Position numbers and translations under genes: made by a program
Origin: Duganella sp. 1411
Lineage (GTDB): Bacteria > Pseudomonadota > Gammaproteobacteria > Burkholderiales > Burkholderiaceae_D
NCBI RefSeq assembly: GCF_017833525.1
Contig: NZ_JAFICD010000007.1
Span: forward strand, 124,001-188,000
Direction: 5' to 3'
DNA length: 64,000 nt
In this document: positions 35,267 to 44,254 of the stretch, piece by piece
How positions within the stretch are numbered: the first letter of the stretch is position 1
Layout of the letters: every line of letters starts with the position of its first letter
The notes under the pieces: generated by a model
The model's input: the letters and a program-made list of their open reading frames with translations, nothing else
Databases searched by the model: none
What the model was told of the DNA's origin: nothing

Positions 35267-36562
35267 TCAGGCTTTGATCTTGAACGAGGCGGCGTACGCT
35301 TTCGGGTCCTTGCCATCCCATACCGAACCGTCCATCAGCTTGGACGCGCGCAGCGGGCTTTTCGGCACCGGCGTCTTGGTCATCGCCGCGGCGTCCTTGT
35401 ATAAGTCGATCTGGTTGACGGCGGTGGCCACGGCCGCGTAGTCCGGATCGTCCTTGAGCAGGCCCCAGCGGCGGTGCTGCGTCATGAACCACATGCCGTC
35501 CGACAGGTAAGGGAAGTTCACCAGGCCGTCGTTGTAGAACTTCATATGATTCTGGTCGTCCCAGGTCTTGCCCAGGCCATTCTGGTAGCGCCCCATGATG
35601 CGCTGGTCGATCGCGTCCTTGCTGGTGTTGACATAGGACTTGTCGGCGATGACCTCGGCCATCTTGTTCTTGTTGGCCAGCGAGGCGTCGATCCATTTGC
35701 TCGCCTCGAGGATGGCGGCCATCATCGCGCGGCAGGTGTTCGGATTCTTTTTGGCGAAATCCAGCGTGGAGCCCAGCACCTTCTCCGGGTGGTCCTTCCA
35801 GATGTCCTGGGTGGTGGTGGCGGTGATGCCGATGCCGTCCATGATGGCGCGGTGGCCCCAAGGCTCGCCCACGCAGAAGCCGTCCATGTTCCCGACCCGC
35901 ATATTGGCCACCATTTGCGGTGGCGGCACGGTGATGGCCTTGGCGTCCTTCATCGGGTTGATGCCGTTGGCGGCCAGCCAGTAGTACAGCCACATCGCGT
36001 GGGTGCCGGTCGGGAAGGTCTGCGCGAACGTGTATTCGCGCTTGTCGGTCTTCATCAGCTTTGCCAGCGAGGCGCCATCGACGGCGCCCTTGTCGGCCAG
36101 CTTCTTCGACAGCGTGATCGCCTGGCCGTTGTTATTGAGGCCCATCAGCACCGCCATGTCCTTCTTCTGGCCGCCGATGCCCATCTGGACGCCGTACAGC
36201 AAGCCATACAGCACATGGGCCGCATCGAGGTCGCCGTTGGCCAGCTTGTCGCGCACACCGGCCCACGAGGCCTCTTTACTGAGCACGAATTTGACGCCGT
36301 ACTTCTTGTCGAAGCCCAGCACCGAGGCCATGACCACCGACGCGCAATCGGTCAGTGGAATAAAGCCGATCTTGATTTCTTCCTTCTCCGGCTTGTCCGA
36401 ACCCGCCGCCCACACGCCACCCGTCGATAAACCCAACATACTTCCTCCCGCTACTAAACCTGCACCATGAATCACTTTTTGAATTACCGCTCTGCGCGAG
36501 ACATTAACGTCGCTGGCGGCTGGTGGCAAGGCGGAATCTGCTGGTAGCTTCTTATCGTTCAT
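35267..36562 (-). CDS. nrtA: nitrate-binding protein NrtA with Tat signal
   Basis: A 431-residue binding protein of the NrtA/NasF group. The twin-arginine signal NVSRRAVIQKVIHG lies near residues 20-33, with cleavage likely after GGVWAA. The mature part begins EEIKIGFIPLTDCAS and carries HVLYGLLYGVQMGIGG and FCVGEPWGHRA, typical of nitrate/bicarbonate binders. ATG 36562 has an AGAGGGA site upstream. Export by Tat argues against a cytoplasmic NasS role. It heads the nrtABC operon under its own sigma-54/leader control. Confidence 0.9.
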   Translation of the reverse strand: MNDKKLPADSALPPAASDVNVSRRAVIQKVIHGAGLVAGGSMLGLSTGGVWAAGSDKPEKEEIKIGFIPLTDCASVVMASVLGFDKKYGVKFVLSKEASWAGVRDKLANGDLDAAHVLYGLLYGVQMGIGGQKKDMAVLMGLNNNGQAITLSKKLADKGAVDGASLAKLMKTDKREYTFAQTFPTGTHAMWLYYWLAANGINPMKDAKAITVPPPQMVANMRVGNMDGFCVGEPWGHRAIMDGIGITATTTQDIWKDHPEKVLGSTLDFAKKNPNTCRAMMAAILEASKWIDASLANKNKMAEVIADKSYVNTSKDAIDQRIMGRYQNGLGKTWDDQNHMKFYNDGLVNFPYLSDGMWFMTQHRRWGLLKDDPDYAAVATAVNQIDLYKDAAAMTKTPVPKSPLRASKLMDGSVWDGKDPKAYAASFKIKA

Positions 36563-36597
36563 GACTATCCCTCTGTAGACAGTAAAACCGTTCGGAC

Positions 36598-36642
36598 AAA
36601 AAAAACGCCTACCCCCATGAACGCATTCATGTTCGGTAGACG
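36598..36642 (-). terminator. leader terminator of the nrtA operon
   Basis: On the minus strand CGTCTACC (36642-36635) pairs with GGTAGGCG (36613-36606), with an inner CATGAA/TTCATG stem, and is followed by eight T (36605-36598). It sits between the ANTAR-type hairpins and the nrtA ribosome site. Confidence 0.85.
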
Positions 36643-36657
36643 TCGTTGTCTGGCGTG

Positions 36658-36698
36658 CCCCACCGCCGTTGGCGGGGCTCATCGGCGCATCATTGCGC
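36658..36698 (-). promoter_or_regulatory. tandem ANTAR-type RNA hairpins in the nrtA leader (NasT target)
   Basis: P1 (36685-36698) reads GCGC-AATGAT-GCGC. P2 (36658-36677) reads CCCCGCC-AACGGC-GGUGGGG. Both loops again have A1 and G4. P2 could also fold as CCGCC-AAC-GGCGG, so its loop is less certain than in the narK leader. The order promoter, P1, P2, terminator repeats that of narK. Confidence 0.72.
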
Positions 36699-36712
36699 TT
36701 GCCTACAGGCTA

Positions 36713-36728
36713 TGCAATGTCCGTGCCA
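36713..36728 (-). promoter_or_regulatory. sigma-54 promoter of the nrtA operon
   Basis: Minus strand reads TGGCACG-GACA-TTGCA, a near-perfect -24/-12 element; the predicted start is just upstream of hairpin P1. The best candidate NtrC site upstream (around 36804-36820) is poor. Confidence 0.88.
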
Positions 36729-36870
36729 GCATTGTTTACAGAGGGAGGGAAAGAAAACGGCGACCACGCGCGCACCGCCGAATGGCTGGCCGGCGTCGCG
36801 AAAAGCGCGCCGGCGGTGCGCCTCGCATCATTTTGGACGGAGACTAAAATAAAGTATGAACGCGGCCGGA

Positions 36871-37500
36871 TTAACCCAGCAGGTCTTCGACGTCGAGGAT
36901 GCGCTGGGCGACCTCGGAGAGCTTGAGGTTTTTACTCATCGCCATGCTGCGCAGCTTTTGGTAGGCCTGCTCCTCGGTGAAGCGCTGACGCTCCATCAGC
37001 AGGCCCTTGGCGCGCTCGATGACCTTGCGCTCGGCCAGCTTGCTCTTGGTGTCGGACAGCTCGTCGAGCAGCTTCTGCTCGCGTTTGAAGCGCGCCAGCG
37101 CCACCTGCAGCACCGGTTTGATGCGCTCGCCCTGCAGGCCGGCCACGATATAGGCCGACACGCCGGCCGCCATGGCCGCCTCCATGCTCTCGGTGTCCTC
37201 GCTCTCGGTGAACATGACGATCGGGCGGCGCTCGTCGCGGGTGGCGATGACGATGTGTTCGAGGACGTCGCGCGCGTCCGATTCGGCGTCGACGATGATC
37301 ATATCGGGCTGCAGCTGGGCGATCCGCTCGGGCAGGTACATGTCCGGCGGCAGCGAGGCGACGATGTCGTAGCCCGCTTCGAGCAGGCCGATACGCAGCA
37401 CGCGGGCTCGTTCGACCTGGGCGCGCAACGCCTCATCATCCTCGTCGCCGGCGTGGATGATGGCGTTGACAACCACGATACGTAAATTACGCATGGTCAT
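36871..37500 (-). CDS. nasT: ANTAR-domain response regulator NasT
   Basis: A 209-residue protein: pseudo-receiver domain (RIVVVNAIIHAG, MIIVDAESDARDV, PIVMFTESED) followed by a coiled linker and a carboxy-terminal ANTAR RNA-binding domain (SKLAERKVIERAKGLLMERQ, EEQAYQKLRSMAM). It should bind the dual hairpins in the narK and nrtA leaders and prevent termination when nitrate is present. A short acidic insert, HAGDEDDEALRAQVERAR, follows strand 1. The usual partner NasS is not encoded alongside it. The gene lies 143 bases upstream of the nrtA promoter, on the same strand. Confidence 0.87.
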   Translation of the reverse strand: MTMRNLRIVVVNAIIHAGDEDDEALRAQVERARVLRIGLLEAGYDIVASLPPDMYLPERIAQLQPDMIIVDAESDARDVLEHIVIATRDERRPIVMFTESEDTESMEAAMAAGVSAYIVAGLQGERIKPVLQVALARFKREQKLLDELSDTKSKLAERKVIERAKGLLMERQRFTEEQAYQKLRSMAMSKNLKLSEVAQRILDVEDLLG

Positions 37501-37571
37501 ACCAAACCAGTAATTTTGATGTGCATGGGCAGATTCTAAGGCACAAAGGCCAAATCCTGCCAGCCCTCAAA

Positions 37572-38450
37572 TTACCGCTGCATGCCCCAACGCTCGACTG
37601 TGACGCTTTCCAGTGGCCGGAATACGACGTTTTCAACCAGCAGTCCGATGAGGATCACGGCGGCCAGCCCGGCGAATACCTTGTCGGTGTAGAGCTCATT
37701 GCGGTTCTGGAAAATGTACCATCCGAGGCCGCCCTGGCCGCCCGTGGTGCCGAACACCAGCTCGGCGGCGATCAACGTGCGCCAGGCGAAAGCCCAGCCA
37801 ATCTTGAGTCCCGACAGGATCGACGGCAGCGCCGCCGGCACCAGAATGTGCCATACGAGGCGCAGGCCGCTCAGGCCGTAATTGCGGCCGGCCATGCGCA
37901 GCGTCTCGGGCACGCTCTGGAAGCCGGCATAGGCGCCCAGCGCCAGCGGCCACAAAACCGCGTGCACGATCACGAAGATCAGACTGCCCTTGCCCAGGCC
38001 GAACCACAACAGCGCCAGCGGCAGCAGCGCGATCGCCGGCAGCGGATTGAACATCGACGTCAGCGTCTCCAGCAGATCGCGGCCGGCGCGGGTGGACGCG
38101 GCCAGCGCCGTCAGTACGAAGGCGGCGGCGACACCGGCCGCATACCCTTGCAGCAGAACCGCCAGCGAGATGCGCACGCGCTCGAGCAGCTCGCCGCTGG
38201 CGACGCCGCCGGCGAAGGCGCGCGCGGTCTGCACGAAGCCGGGCAGCAGGAGGTCGTTGTCCTGCCAGCGGGCGACGCCCTCCCACAGCAACGCCAACAC
38301 AATCAAAATAAAGATCTTACGCAGCCATGCCTGCCGCCACAGGCGCCGGGCGAGCGGCAGCGGCGGCGAGATGGCGACGGCGCGCGCGGCGGCCGTGTTG
38401 GTGACGTAGACGTATTCCTGTCGCACCGGCGGATCGAGGACGAGGCTCAT
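37572..38450 (-). CDS. NitT/TauT-type ABC transporter permease
   Basis: A 292-residue permease with about six helices. The first lies in IFILIVLALLWEGVARW, and FNPLPAIALLPLALLWFGLG and the EAA-like RMAGRNYGLSGLRLVWHILVP are the family core. It belongs to the SsuC/TauC type. ATG 38450 overlaps the ATPase stop as ATGA. It is last in a four-gene unit with a TauD-like dioxygenase. Confidence 0.85.
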   Translation of the reverse strand: MSLVLDPPVRQEYVYVTNTAAARAVAISPPLPLARRLWRQAWLRKIFILIVLALLWEGVARWQDNDLLLPGFVQTARAFAGGVASGELLERVRISLAVLLQGYAAGVAAAFVLTALAASTRAGRDLLETLTSMFNPLPAIALLPLALLWFGLGKGSLIFVIVHAVLWPLALGAYAGFQSVPETLRMAGRNYGLSGLRLVWHILVPAALPSILSGLKIGWAFAWRTLIAAELVFGTTGGQGGLGWYIFQNRNELYTDKVFAGLAAVILIGLLVENVVFRPLESVTVERWGMQR

Positions 38451-39292
38451 GACACGCGGCTCCACTCATGGGGCGCGCCGGCGGCCGCTGGCACCTCAAC
38501 GGCATGTCCGTGCGCGGGAGCGCCGAACAGCAGTCCGTGGATGCGCTGCGTCGCCGCCTGGAAGTCGGTGCCGCCGGCGCTGTCCAGGTCAAACTGATGG
38601 CTGTTCAACTCCGCCCTGACTTGCCCCGGGTGCGGCGACAGCAGCAGAATGCGATTGCCCACCACCAGCGCCTCCTCGATCGAATGGGTGACGAACAGCA
38701 GCGTGAAGCGCAGCTCTTCCCACAGCCGTCCCAGCTCCGCCTGCATATTGCGGCGCGTGAGCGCGTCCAGCGCCGCGAAAGGTTCGTCCATCAGCAGCAC
38801 CTCCGGCTGCATCGCCAGCGCGCGCGCGATCGCCACGCGCTGCTTCATGCCGCCCGACAGCGTGTGCGGGTGCGCGTCCTCGAATCCCGTCAGCCCGACC
38901 TTGGCGATCCAGTGCAGCGCGCGCTCCTCGGCGTGATGACGGTTCAGGCGCTTCGTCATGAGCAGCGGGAACATGACGTTTTCCTTCACCGTCTTCCACG
39001 GCGGCAGCTGGTCGAACTCCTGGAACACGACGATGCGGTCGGGCCCCGGCCCGTCGATCCGCTTGCCGTCGATGCGGATCTCGCCCACGACGGGCTTGAT
39101 GAAGCCCGCCGCCGCCTTCAGCAACGAGGACTTGCCGCAGCCGGAAGGCCCGAGCAGCACAAAACGATCGCCGCGATAGACGTTGAAGCTGACGTCGTGC
39201 GTGGCGCGCGTGGTCCCGTACTCCAGCGTCACGCCGTCGGCGATCAGCAAGGGCGCCACGCCGGTGTTGGGACGAACCACTTGAAAGGCCAT
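38447..39292 (-). CDS. NitT/TauT-type ABC transporter ATP-binding protein
   Basis: A 281-residue ATPase with Walker A GPSGCGKSSLLKAAAG, Q-loop VVFQEFDQLPPW, signature LSGGMKQRVAIARALA and Walker B VLLMDEPFAALD. It is of the SsuB/TauB type and starts four bases after the binding-protein gene. The sulfonate or other organic-sulfur substrate is inferred from context. Confidence 0.86.
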   Translation of the reverse strand: MAFQVVRPNTGVAPLLIADGVTLEYGTTRATHDVSFNVYRGDRFVLLGPSGCGKSSLLKAAAGFIKPVVGEIRIDGKRIDGPGPDRIVVFQEFDQLPPWKTVKENVMFPLLMTKRLNRHHAEERALHWIAKVGLTGFEDAHPHTLSGGMKQRVAIARALAMQPEVLLMDEPFAALDALTRRNMQAELGRLWEELRFTLLFVTHSIEEALVVGNRILLLSPHPGQVRAELNSHQFDLDSAGGTDFQAATQRIHGLLFGAPAHGHAVEVPAAAGAPHEWSRVS

Positions 39293-39296
39293 GATG

Positions 39297-40304
39297 TCAC
39301 CCGCCTTTGGTGATGACCGGATCGTCGAAGAAGTAGTCGCGCCAGCTGGCCGGCTTCTTCTTGATCGCGCCGACGCGGTGCAGGAACTGCGCCAGTCCCA
39401 GGGTGTTCTGCGGCTCGACGCCGAAGCGCACCTCCGGGTTCTTGAAGATCTTCAGCAGCAGATCGCGATCGACCTTGCTCTTCGAGACGCGGATGTACGC
39501 GTCGGCGGCGCCGTCCGGATTGGCGCTCGCATAGCGGGCCGCTTCCGCCAGCGCGGCGGTGAAGGCGCGATAAGTCTTGGGATTCTCGGTGCGGAATTTC
39601 TCCGTCGCGTACAGCACCGTGGCCGAACTCGGGCCGCCCAGCACATCGTAGGAGTTGAGGATGATGTGCGCGTTGGGATTGCCGGCCAACTCCTGCTCCT
39701 GATACGGCGGATTGCCGAAGTGGCCATTGATCTCGGTGCCGCCGGCGATGACGGCCGCCGCCGCGTCCGGGTGCGGCAAGGTCTGGGTGAACTGGTCGAG
39801 GCGGGCGAACTCCTTGTCGCCCCACTGCTTGGCGGCGGCGTACTGCAGGATGCGGGCTTGCACGGAGACCGTCACGGCGGGCAGGCCGATACGGTCCTTC
39901 GCGGTCAGGTCGGCGATGGTCTTCACGTTGGGATTTGTGCTGACCAGGTAATAGGGAAAGCTGCCCAGCGAGGCCACGCCCTTGACGTTCTGCCGGCCGG
40001 CGGTGCGGTCCCAGATGGTGAGCAAGGGGCCGACGCCGGCGCCGGCGATGTCGATCGCGCCGGAAAGCAGCGCGTCGTTGACGGCCGCGCCGCCCGACAG
40101 CTGCTTCCACTCGACCTTGACGTCCACGCCGTTCTTTTTGCCTTCCTTCTCGATCAACCGCTGGTCCTGCGCGACGTTGAGCAGCAGGTAGACCACACCG
40201 AACTGCTGGGCGATGCGCAGCGTGCCCTCGGCCTGCGCGTTCGATGCGGCGGCAAGGCTAAGAACAACGGTGGATGCGAGCGCGCGGAGAGTCAATCTGG
40301 ACAT
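39297..40304 (-). CDS. NitT/TauT-type ABC transporter substrate-binding protein
   Basis: A 335-residue periplasmic protein with a Sec signal peptide ending ASNAQA (about residue 25). The mature part has TLRIAQQFGVVYLLLNVAQD, the VNDALLSGAIDIAGAGVGPLL ligand-site region and FPYYLVSTNPNVKTIADL. The family binds sulfonates, nitrate, thiamine precursors and others. The adjacent TauD-like dioxygenase makes an organosulfur or alkyl-ester ligand likely, but the sequence does not fix it. Confidence 0.85.
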   Translation of the reverse strand: MSRLTLRALASTVVLSLAAASNAQAEGTLRIAQQFGVVYLLLNVAQDQRLIEKEGKKNGVDVKVEWKQLSGGAAVNDALLSGAIDIAGAGVGPLLTIWDRTAGRQNVKGVASLGSFPYYLVSTNPNVKTIADLTAKDRIGLPAVTVSVQARILQYAAAKQWGDKEFARLDQFTQTLPHPDAAAAVIAGGTEINGHFGNPPYQEQELAGNPNAHIILNSYDVLGGPSSATVLYATEKFRTENPKTYRAFTAALAEAARYASANPDGAADAYIRVSKSKVDRDLLLKIFKNPEVRFGVEPQNTLGLAQFLHRVGAIKKKPASWRDYFFDDPVITKGG

Positions 40305-40330
40305 CGGATTCCTTTATATATGTTGAGGCA

Positions 40331-41200
40331 TCAGAAAGGCGCATCGCCCTCGATGGTGGTGCGATAGAGTTTGCGGCGCAGGTGGTCGGGCGTGCCGCCG
40401 GCCAGGTGCATCAGCGAGCGGTTATCCCAGAACACCAGATCATGCGGCGCCCAGCGGTGGCGGTAGACATGCGCGGGCAGCACGCTGTGCGCGAACAATT
40501 CGGCCAACAGCGAGCGGCTTTCGTCCTCCGGGATGCCGACGATGCGCGTGGTGAAATGCTCGCTGACGAACAGCGCCTTGCGGCCGGTCTCGGGATGCGT
40601 GCGCACCACGGGGTGCACCACCGGTTTGACTTCATCGATCTGCGCCTGCGTCAACGCCGGGCGGAACGGACTGCGGCGGCGCAGCTCTTCGTACTGCGCG
40701 AGGTAGCTATGTTCGGCGCGCGCGTCCCGCACCGCGTGGCACAGCGCGGCGGGCAGCGTGTCCCACGCCAGGTGCATATTGGCGAACAGCGTGTCGCCGC
40801 CCTCCTCCGGCAGCTCCTGCGCGTGCAGCAGCGAGCCGAGACTAGGCTTCTCCTTGTACGACAGGTCGGAGTGCCAGAAGTGGCCAGCGTCGCCCAGGCC
40901 AATCGGCTTACCGTCCTCGATGATGTTGGAGATGATCAGCACCTCGGGGTGCGACGGCAGCTGGAAGTTGCGCAGCACGTGAATCTGCAGCGGCCCGAAA
41001 CGGCGGCTGAAATCGACCTGCTGTTGGGGCGTGATGCGCTGGTCGCGGAACACCAGCAGGTGATGGTCGAGATGGGCCTTGTGGATGCGCTCGAAGTGGC
41101 GTGGCGACAGCGGGCGGCTCAGGTCCAGGCCGAGGATCTCGGCGCCGAGCGGCCCGTCGAACAATTCGATGTCGAAGGAGGATTGGAGAACGGCAGACAT
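40331..41200 (-). CDS. TauD/TfdA-family alpha-ketoglutarate-dependent dioxygenase
   Basis: A 289-residue Fe(II) oxygenase. The iron triad is visible: His and Asp in GHFWHSDLSY, and the distal His in RSLMHLAGGTPDHL; the 2-oxoglutarate Arg is probably in HLRRKLYRTTI. Members desulfonate taurine, cleave alkyl sulfates or hydroxylate herbicides. It is the first gene of the unit, 26 bases before the binding-protein gene, and probably acts on the imported compound. Confidence 0.85.
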   Translation of the reverse strand: MSAVLQSSFDIELFDGPLGAEILGLDLSRPLSPRHFERIHKAHLDHHLLVFRDQRITPQQQVDFSRRFGPLQIHVLRNFQLPSHPEVLIISNIIEDGKPIGLGDAGHFWHSDLSYKEKPSLGSLLHAQELPEEGGDTLFANMHLAWDTLPAALCHAVRDARAEHSYLAQYEELRRRSPFRPALTQAQIDEVKPVVHPVVRTHPETGRKALFVSEHFTTRIVGIPEDESRSLLAELFAHSVLPAHVYRHRWAPHDLVFWDNRSLMHLAGGTPDHLRRKLYRTTIEGDAPF

Positions 41201-41527
41201 GGCACATCCATTGAAGAAATATGCGTCCAGTCTATGCCGCCCTCCATATTTAGAAAACGAAGCTTATCCGATATCGATATTCGGATTGCTGCTTAGATAC
41301 GCTGATCCAACACACTTGACTGGGCGCAAGAAGGATGGACGCAGCGATGGACAATGCCGTGGGGCAATAGGCAGAATCGATGTTCAGCCGGCTTCGGATG
41401 TTCGATGGTTCCGCCGTGCGGCAGTAGCCGATTGCACAACATGATCGGCAGTTATCAATCCATCAGTGCGCGCCGCTTCATTTCCCCGGTTTGCGCTGGT
41501 TTGATCACTCTAGGGTAGCTGTTCCTC
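41201..41527. other. 327-base gap between tauD-like gene and vgrG, with a palindrome
   Basis: This divergent region holds no gene that could be supported. It contains a 21-base near-palindrome at 41266-41286 with arms ATCCGA and TCGGAT around a TATCGATAT core. This is a plausible LysR-type operator for the dioxygenase unit, about 65 bases before its start. The right half presumably carries the vgrG promoter, but no clear -35/-10 pair was seen. Confidence 0.4.
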
Positions 41528-44254
41528 ATGGCCGATCTGAATAACCTCGTATCGACGAATCCGGCACTTGTTGAACAGCACAACCGCCTCGTCAAATTAA
41601 CCACGCCACTTGGCGAAGATATCCTTCTACCGCAACGGGTGCTCGCCCACGACCGTCTAAGCCGGGGCTACGAGTACTGGCTCGATTGTCTTTCGGTGGT
41701 CCACGATATCGAACTTAAAAAGCTCATCGCGCAGCCTGTCACGTTATGGGTACGACAGGAAAATCGAGAATATCTGCCCGTGCATGGGTATGTGCATACG
41801 ATGAAACGCCTGGGCTGTGACGGTCAGCTTACGATCTACCAGCTCGCATTTGCGCCGTGGCTGCACTTCCTGAAATTCCGGAAAGATGCCAGGATCTGGC
41901 AAGACAAGACCGCTGAAGACATTCTCCGCGACGTCTTTAACACCCATCCACAGGCGCAGGGGAATTTCCGCTTTGATGTGAGGGAACCGGCGCTGCCGCG
42001 TTCTTACTGCACGCAGTACGAAACAGACTGGCACTTCGCCCAACGATTAATGGAAGAGGAAGGCTGGTTCAGCTATCACGAGCAACAGCCCGACGGTTCC
42101 GGGCATGTGCTGGTGATTACCGACACCACATTTGAGCTCAAGCCTATCGCTCAGGAGCAAATTCACTTCCACGCCGGGGACACCGAAGACGAAATAAACA
42201 AGATCACGCATTGGAGCGCGGACCGCAGCTTGGCGCCAAGTCAACTCACCATCAGAACGGACGATTACAAAGCGTCGAATGTGTCAAAGCAAAGCAATAT
42301 TCTCGTCCGCGCAGAATATGGCGATCTACCTCCCCAGTTGGAGGTCTATGAATACACCGGTCCCTATACCTATTCAAAACAGGATCACGGCGACAAACTG
42401 GCGCGTTTAAAGATGGAGCAATGGGAGTCGAGCATGAAACGGTACGCGGCCGTTTCCGGCGTGCGCTCGCTGCCAGTAGGTGGCTGGTTCACCTTCGAAG
42501 ACCATCGGGTGCATCAACCCGATGTCCCCGAGGACCGCCAGTTCCTGGTCATTGCGGTGGAATGGTGTATCGAGAATAATTTACCGGTGTCGAATACGGT
42601 GAAGAACTTCCCGGGTAGCCTGTTGGCACGGTTGAATGCGTCCAAGGACTCCATGGCGCGTGACATGGCGCAAGAGCTTACCGGCCACTGCTTCAATCGC
42701 ATGGAAGTCCAACGCCGTAACGTGCCGTTCCGTAGTCCGTTCGAGCATACCAAACCCACTTTGCATCCGCAGACCGCCATGGTCGTCGGCCCGGTGGATG
42801 AAGAGATTTATACCGATCACCTCAACCGCGTCAAAGTCCAGTTTCGCTGGGATCGTCAAAATCCTGGCGACGAACGCGCCTCATGCTGGGTACGCGTCAG
42901 CTATCCCAACGCCGGCCAAGGCTGGGGAGGCGTCAATGTGCCGCGCGTCCGGCAAGAGGTCATCGTCACTTTTTTAAATGGCGATGCGGATCGCCCGGTC
43001 ATCACCGGACGTCTGTATAACGAGGATCAGGCACCCCAATGGCATACGGACGGCAAGCTTTCGGGCTACAAGTCCAAGGAATACAAAGGCAGCGGTTTCA
43101 ATCAGCTGGTGTTCGACGACACGACCGGGCAAAACAGAACACAACTTTATAGCACCAATGGCAATGCGCAGCTAAACCTCGGCTATCTGGTCAGCCAGCA
43201 GGGTAATAGGCGCGGCAACTTCTATGGCTCTGGATTTGCGCTCAGCACCGATGATTTCGGCGCTATCGTCACGCACAAAGGTCTATACCTGAGCACCTAT
43301 GGGCGCCCGGGGCCGCAAGGGACGCAACTCGACGCAGCCGACGCCACTAGTCAGCTTAAAGCAGGTGCATCGCTTACCAAAAGCCTGTCCGAAACCGCAT
43401 CCAAAGCAGGCGCGGAAGCATTAGGCGGTCAGGACGCGCTCAATCGATTCATCGATGCGACGCAAGACCGGTACGACGGCGATGGGCAGGGAGCCGCCAA
43501 TCGCTTTAAAGAACCGATAATGCTGGCCGCGTCGCCGGCCGGTATCGGCCTGACCACGACCAAAGGCGCGCACGTGCACGCGGGTGCGGAGGTCACGCTG
43601 TCGTCGGGCACAGATATCAACGTCGCCACGGGCAAAAGCCTAATCGCCAGCATCGCCGAAAAAATTAGTCTGTTCGCCTTCAATGCCGGCATCAAACTCT
43701 TTGCAGCCAAGGGCAAAGTCGAAGTCCAGGCACAAAGCGACGATCTCGATCTGATCGCCGAAAAAGTCGTGCGACTGTTATCGACGACGTCGCGCATCGA
43801 AATTCATGCCAAAGACGAGGTGATGATCTCCGCCGGCGGTTCATTTATCAAGATCAACGGCTCCGGCATCACAAATGGCACGCCAGGCACCTGGACTGCC
43901 CAAGCGTCGATGCACACCATGCCGGGACCGACAAACAACCCCTATGTGATGCCGCATGTGGCCAAACCTGAACTGCAGAAGAGCGATGTCGAGTTCCGTC
44001 ACCTCACCGACTGGGGAGAGCCGCTGGCGGGCGCCGCGTATAAAGCGACGTTAAGCGACGGCAGCGTTCGCAAGGGCGTGCTCGACGCGTTGGGCGTCGC
44101 CCGCATCAGCGACGTGCCACCGGGCGTAGGCGCGAAGATCGAATATGACTACAAGCCATTGCAGGCAAGCTCCACCGTCAGTACCGAATTGGACGACGAC
44201 ATCCACGAACTACTGAACTGGACCCCGCGCGGTCCGAAAAAGGGTCAAGCATGA
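41528..44254 (+). CDS. vgrG: type VI secretion tip protein VgrG with carboxy-terminal extension
   Basis: A 908-residue spike protein. The gp27-like base spans about residues 10-390, then the gp5 OB fold with VKVQFRWDRQNPGDERASCW and GDADRPVITGRLYN (about 430-510). A beta-helix/DUF2345 stalk follows with repeated short strands such as AGIGLTTTKGAHVHAGAEV. Residues from about 815 (DVEFRHLTDWGEPLAGAAY to GAKIEYDYKP) look like a transthyretin-like beta-sandwich, often a cargo adaptor. No catalytic motif is seen in it. The stop overlaps the next gene as ATGA. No other T6SS structural genes are in the window. Confidence 0.9.
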   Translation: MADLNNLVSTNPALVEQHNRLVKLTTPLGEDILLPQRVLAHDRLSRGYEYWLDCLSVVHDIELKKLIAQPVTLWVRQENREYLPVHGYVHTMKRLGCDGQLTIYQLAFAPWLHFLKFRKDARIWQDKTAEDILRDVFNTHPQAQGNFRFDVREPALPRSYCTQYETDWHFAQRLMEEEGWFSYHEQQPDGSGHVLVITDTTFELKPIAQEQIHFHAGDTEDEINKITHWSADRSLAPSQLTIRTDDYKASNVSKQSNILVRAEYGDLPPQLEVYEYTGPYTYSKQDHGDKLARLKMEQWESSMKRYAAVSGVRSLPVGGWFTFEDHRVHQPDVPEDRQFLVIAVEWCIENNLPVSNTVKNFPGSLLARLNASKDSMARDMAQELTGHCFNRMEVQRRNVPFRSPFEHTKPTLHPQTAMVVGPVDEEIYTDHLNRVKVQFRWDRQNPGDERASCWVRVSYPNAGQGWGGVNVPRVRQEVIVTFLNGDADRPVITGRLYNEDQAPQWHTDGKLSGYKSKEYKGSGFNQLVFDDTTGQNRTQLYSTNGNAQLNLGYLVSQQGNRRGNFYGSGFALSTDDFGAIVTHKGLYLSTYGRPGPQGTQLDAADATSQLKAGASLTKSLSETASKAGAEALGGQDALNRFIDATQDRYDGDGQGAANRFKEPIMLAASPAGIGLTTTKGAHVHAGAEVTLSSGTDINVATGKSLIASIAEKISLFAFNAGIKLFAAKGKVEVQAQSDDLDLIAEKVVRLLSTTSRIEIHAKDEVMISAGGSFIKINGSGITNGTPGTWTAQASMHTMPGPTNNPYVMPHVAKPELQKSDVEFRHLTDWGEPLAGAAYKATLSDGSVRKGVLDALGVARISDVPPGVGAKIEYDYKPLQASSTVSTELDDDIHELLNWTPRGPKKGQA

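Noticed and set aside
35267..36562. NrtA-like protein considered as the missing NasS
   Set aside because: It has a twin-arginine export signal and heads a transporter operon, so a cytoplasmic sensor role is unlikely.
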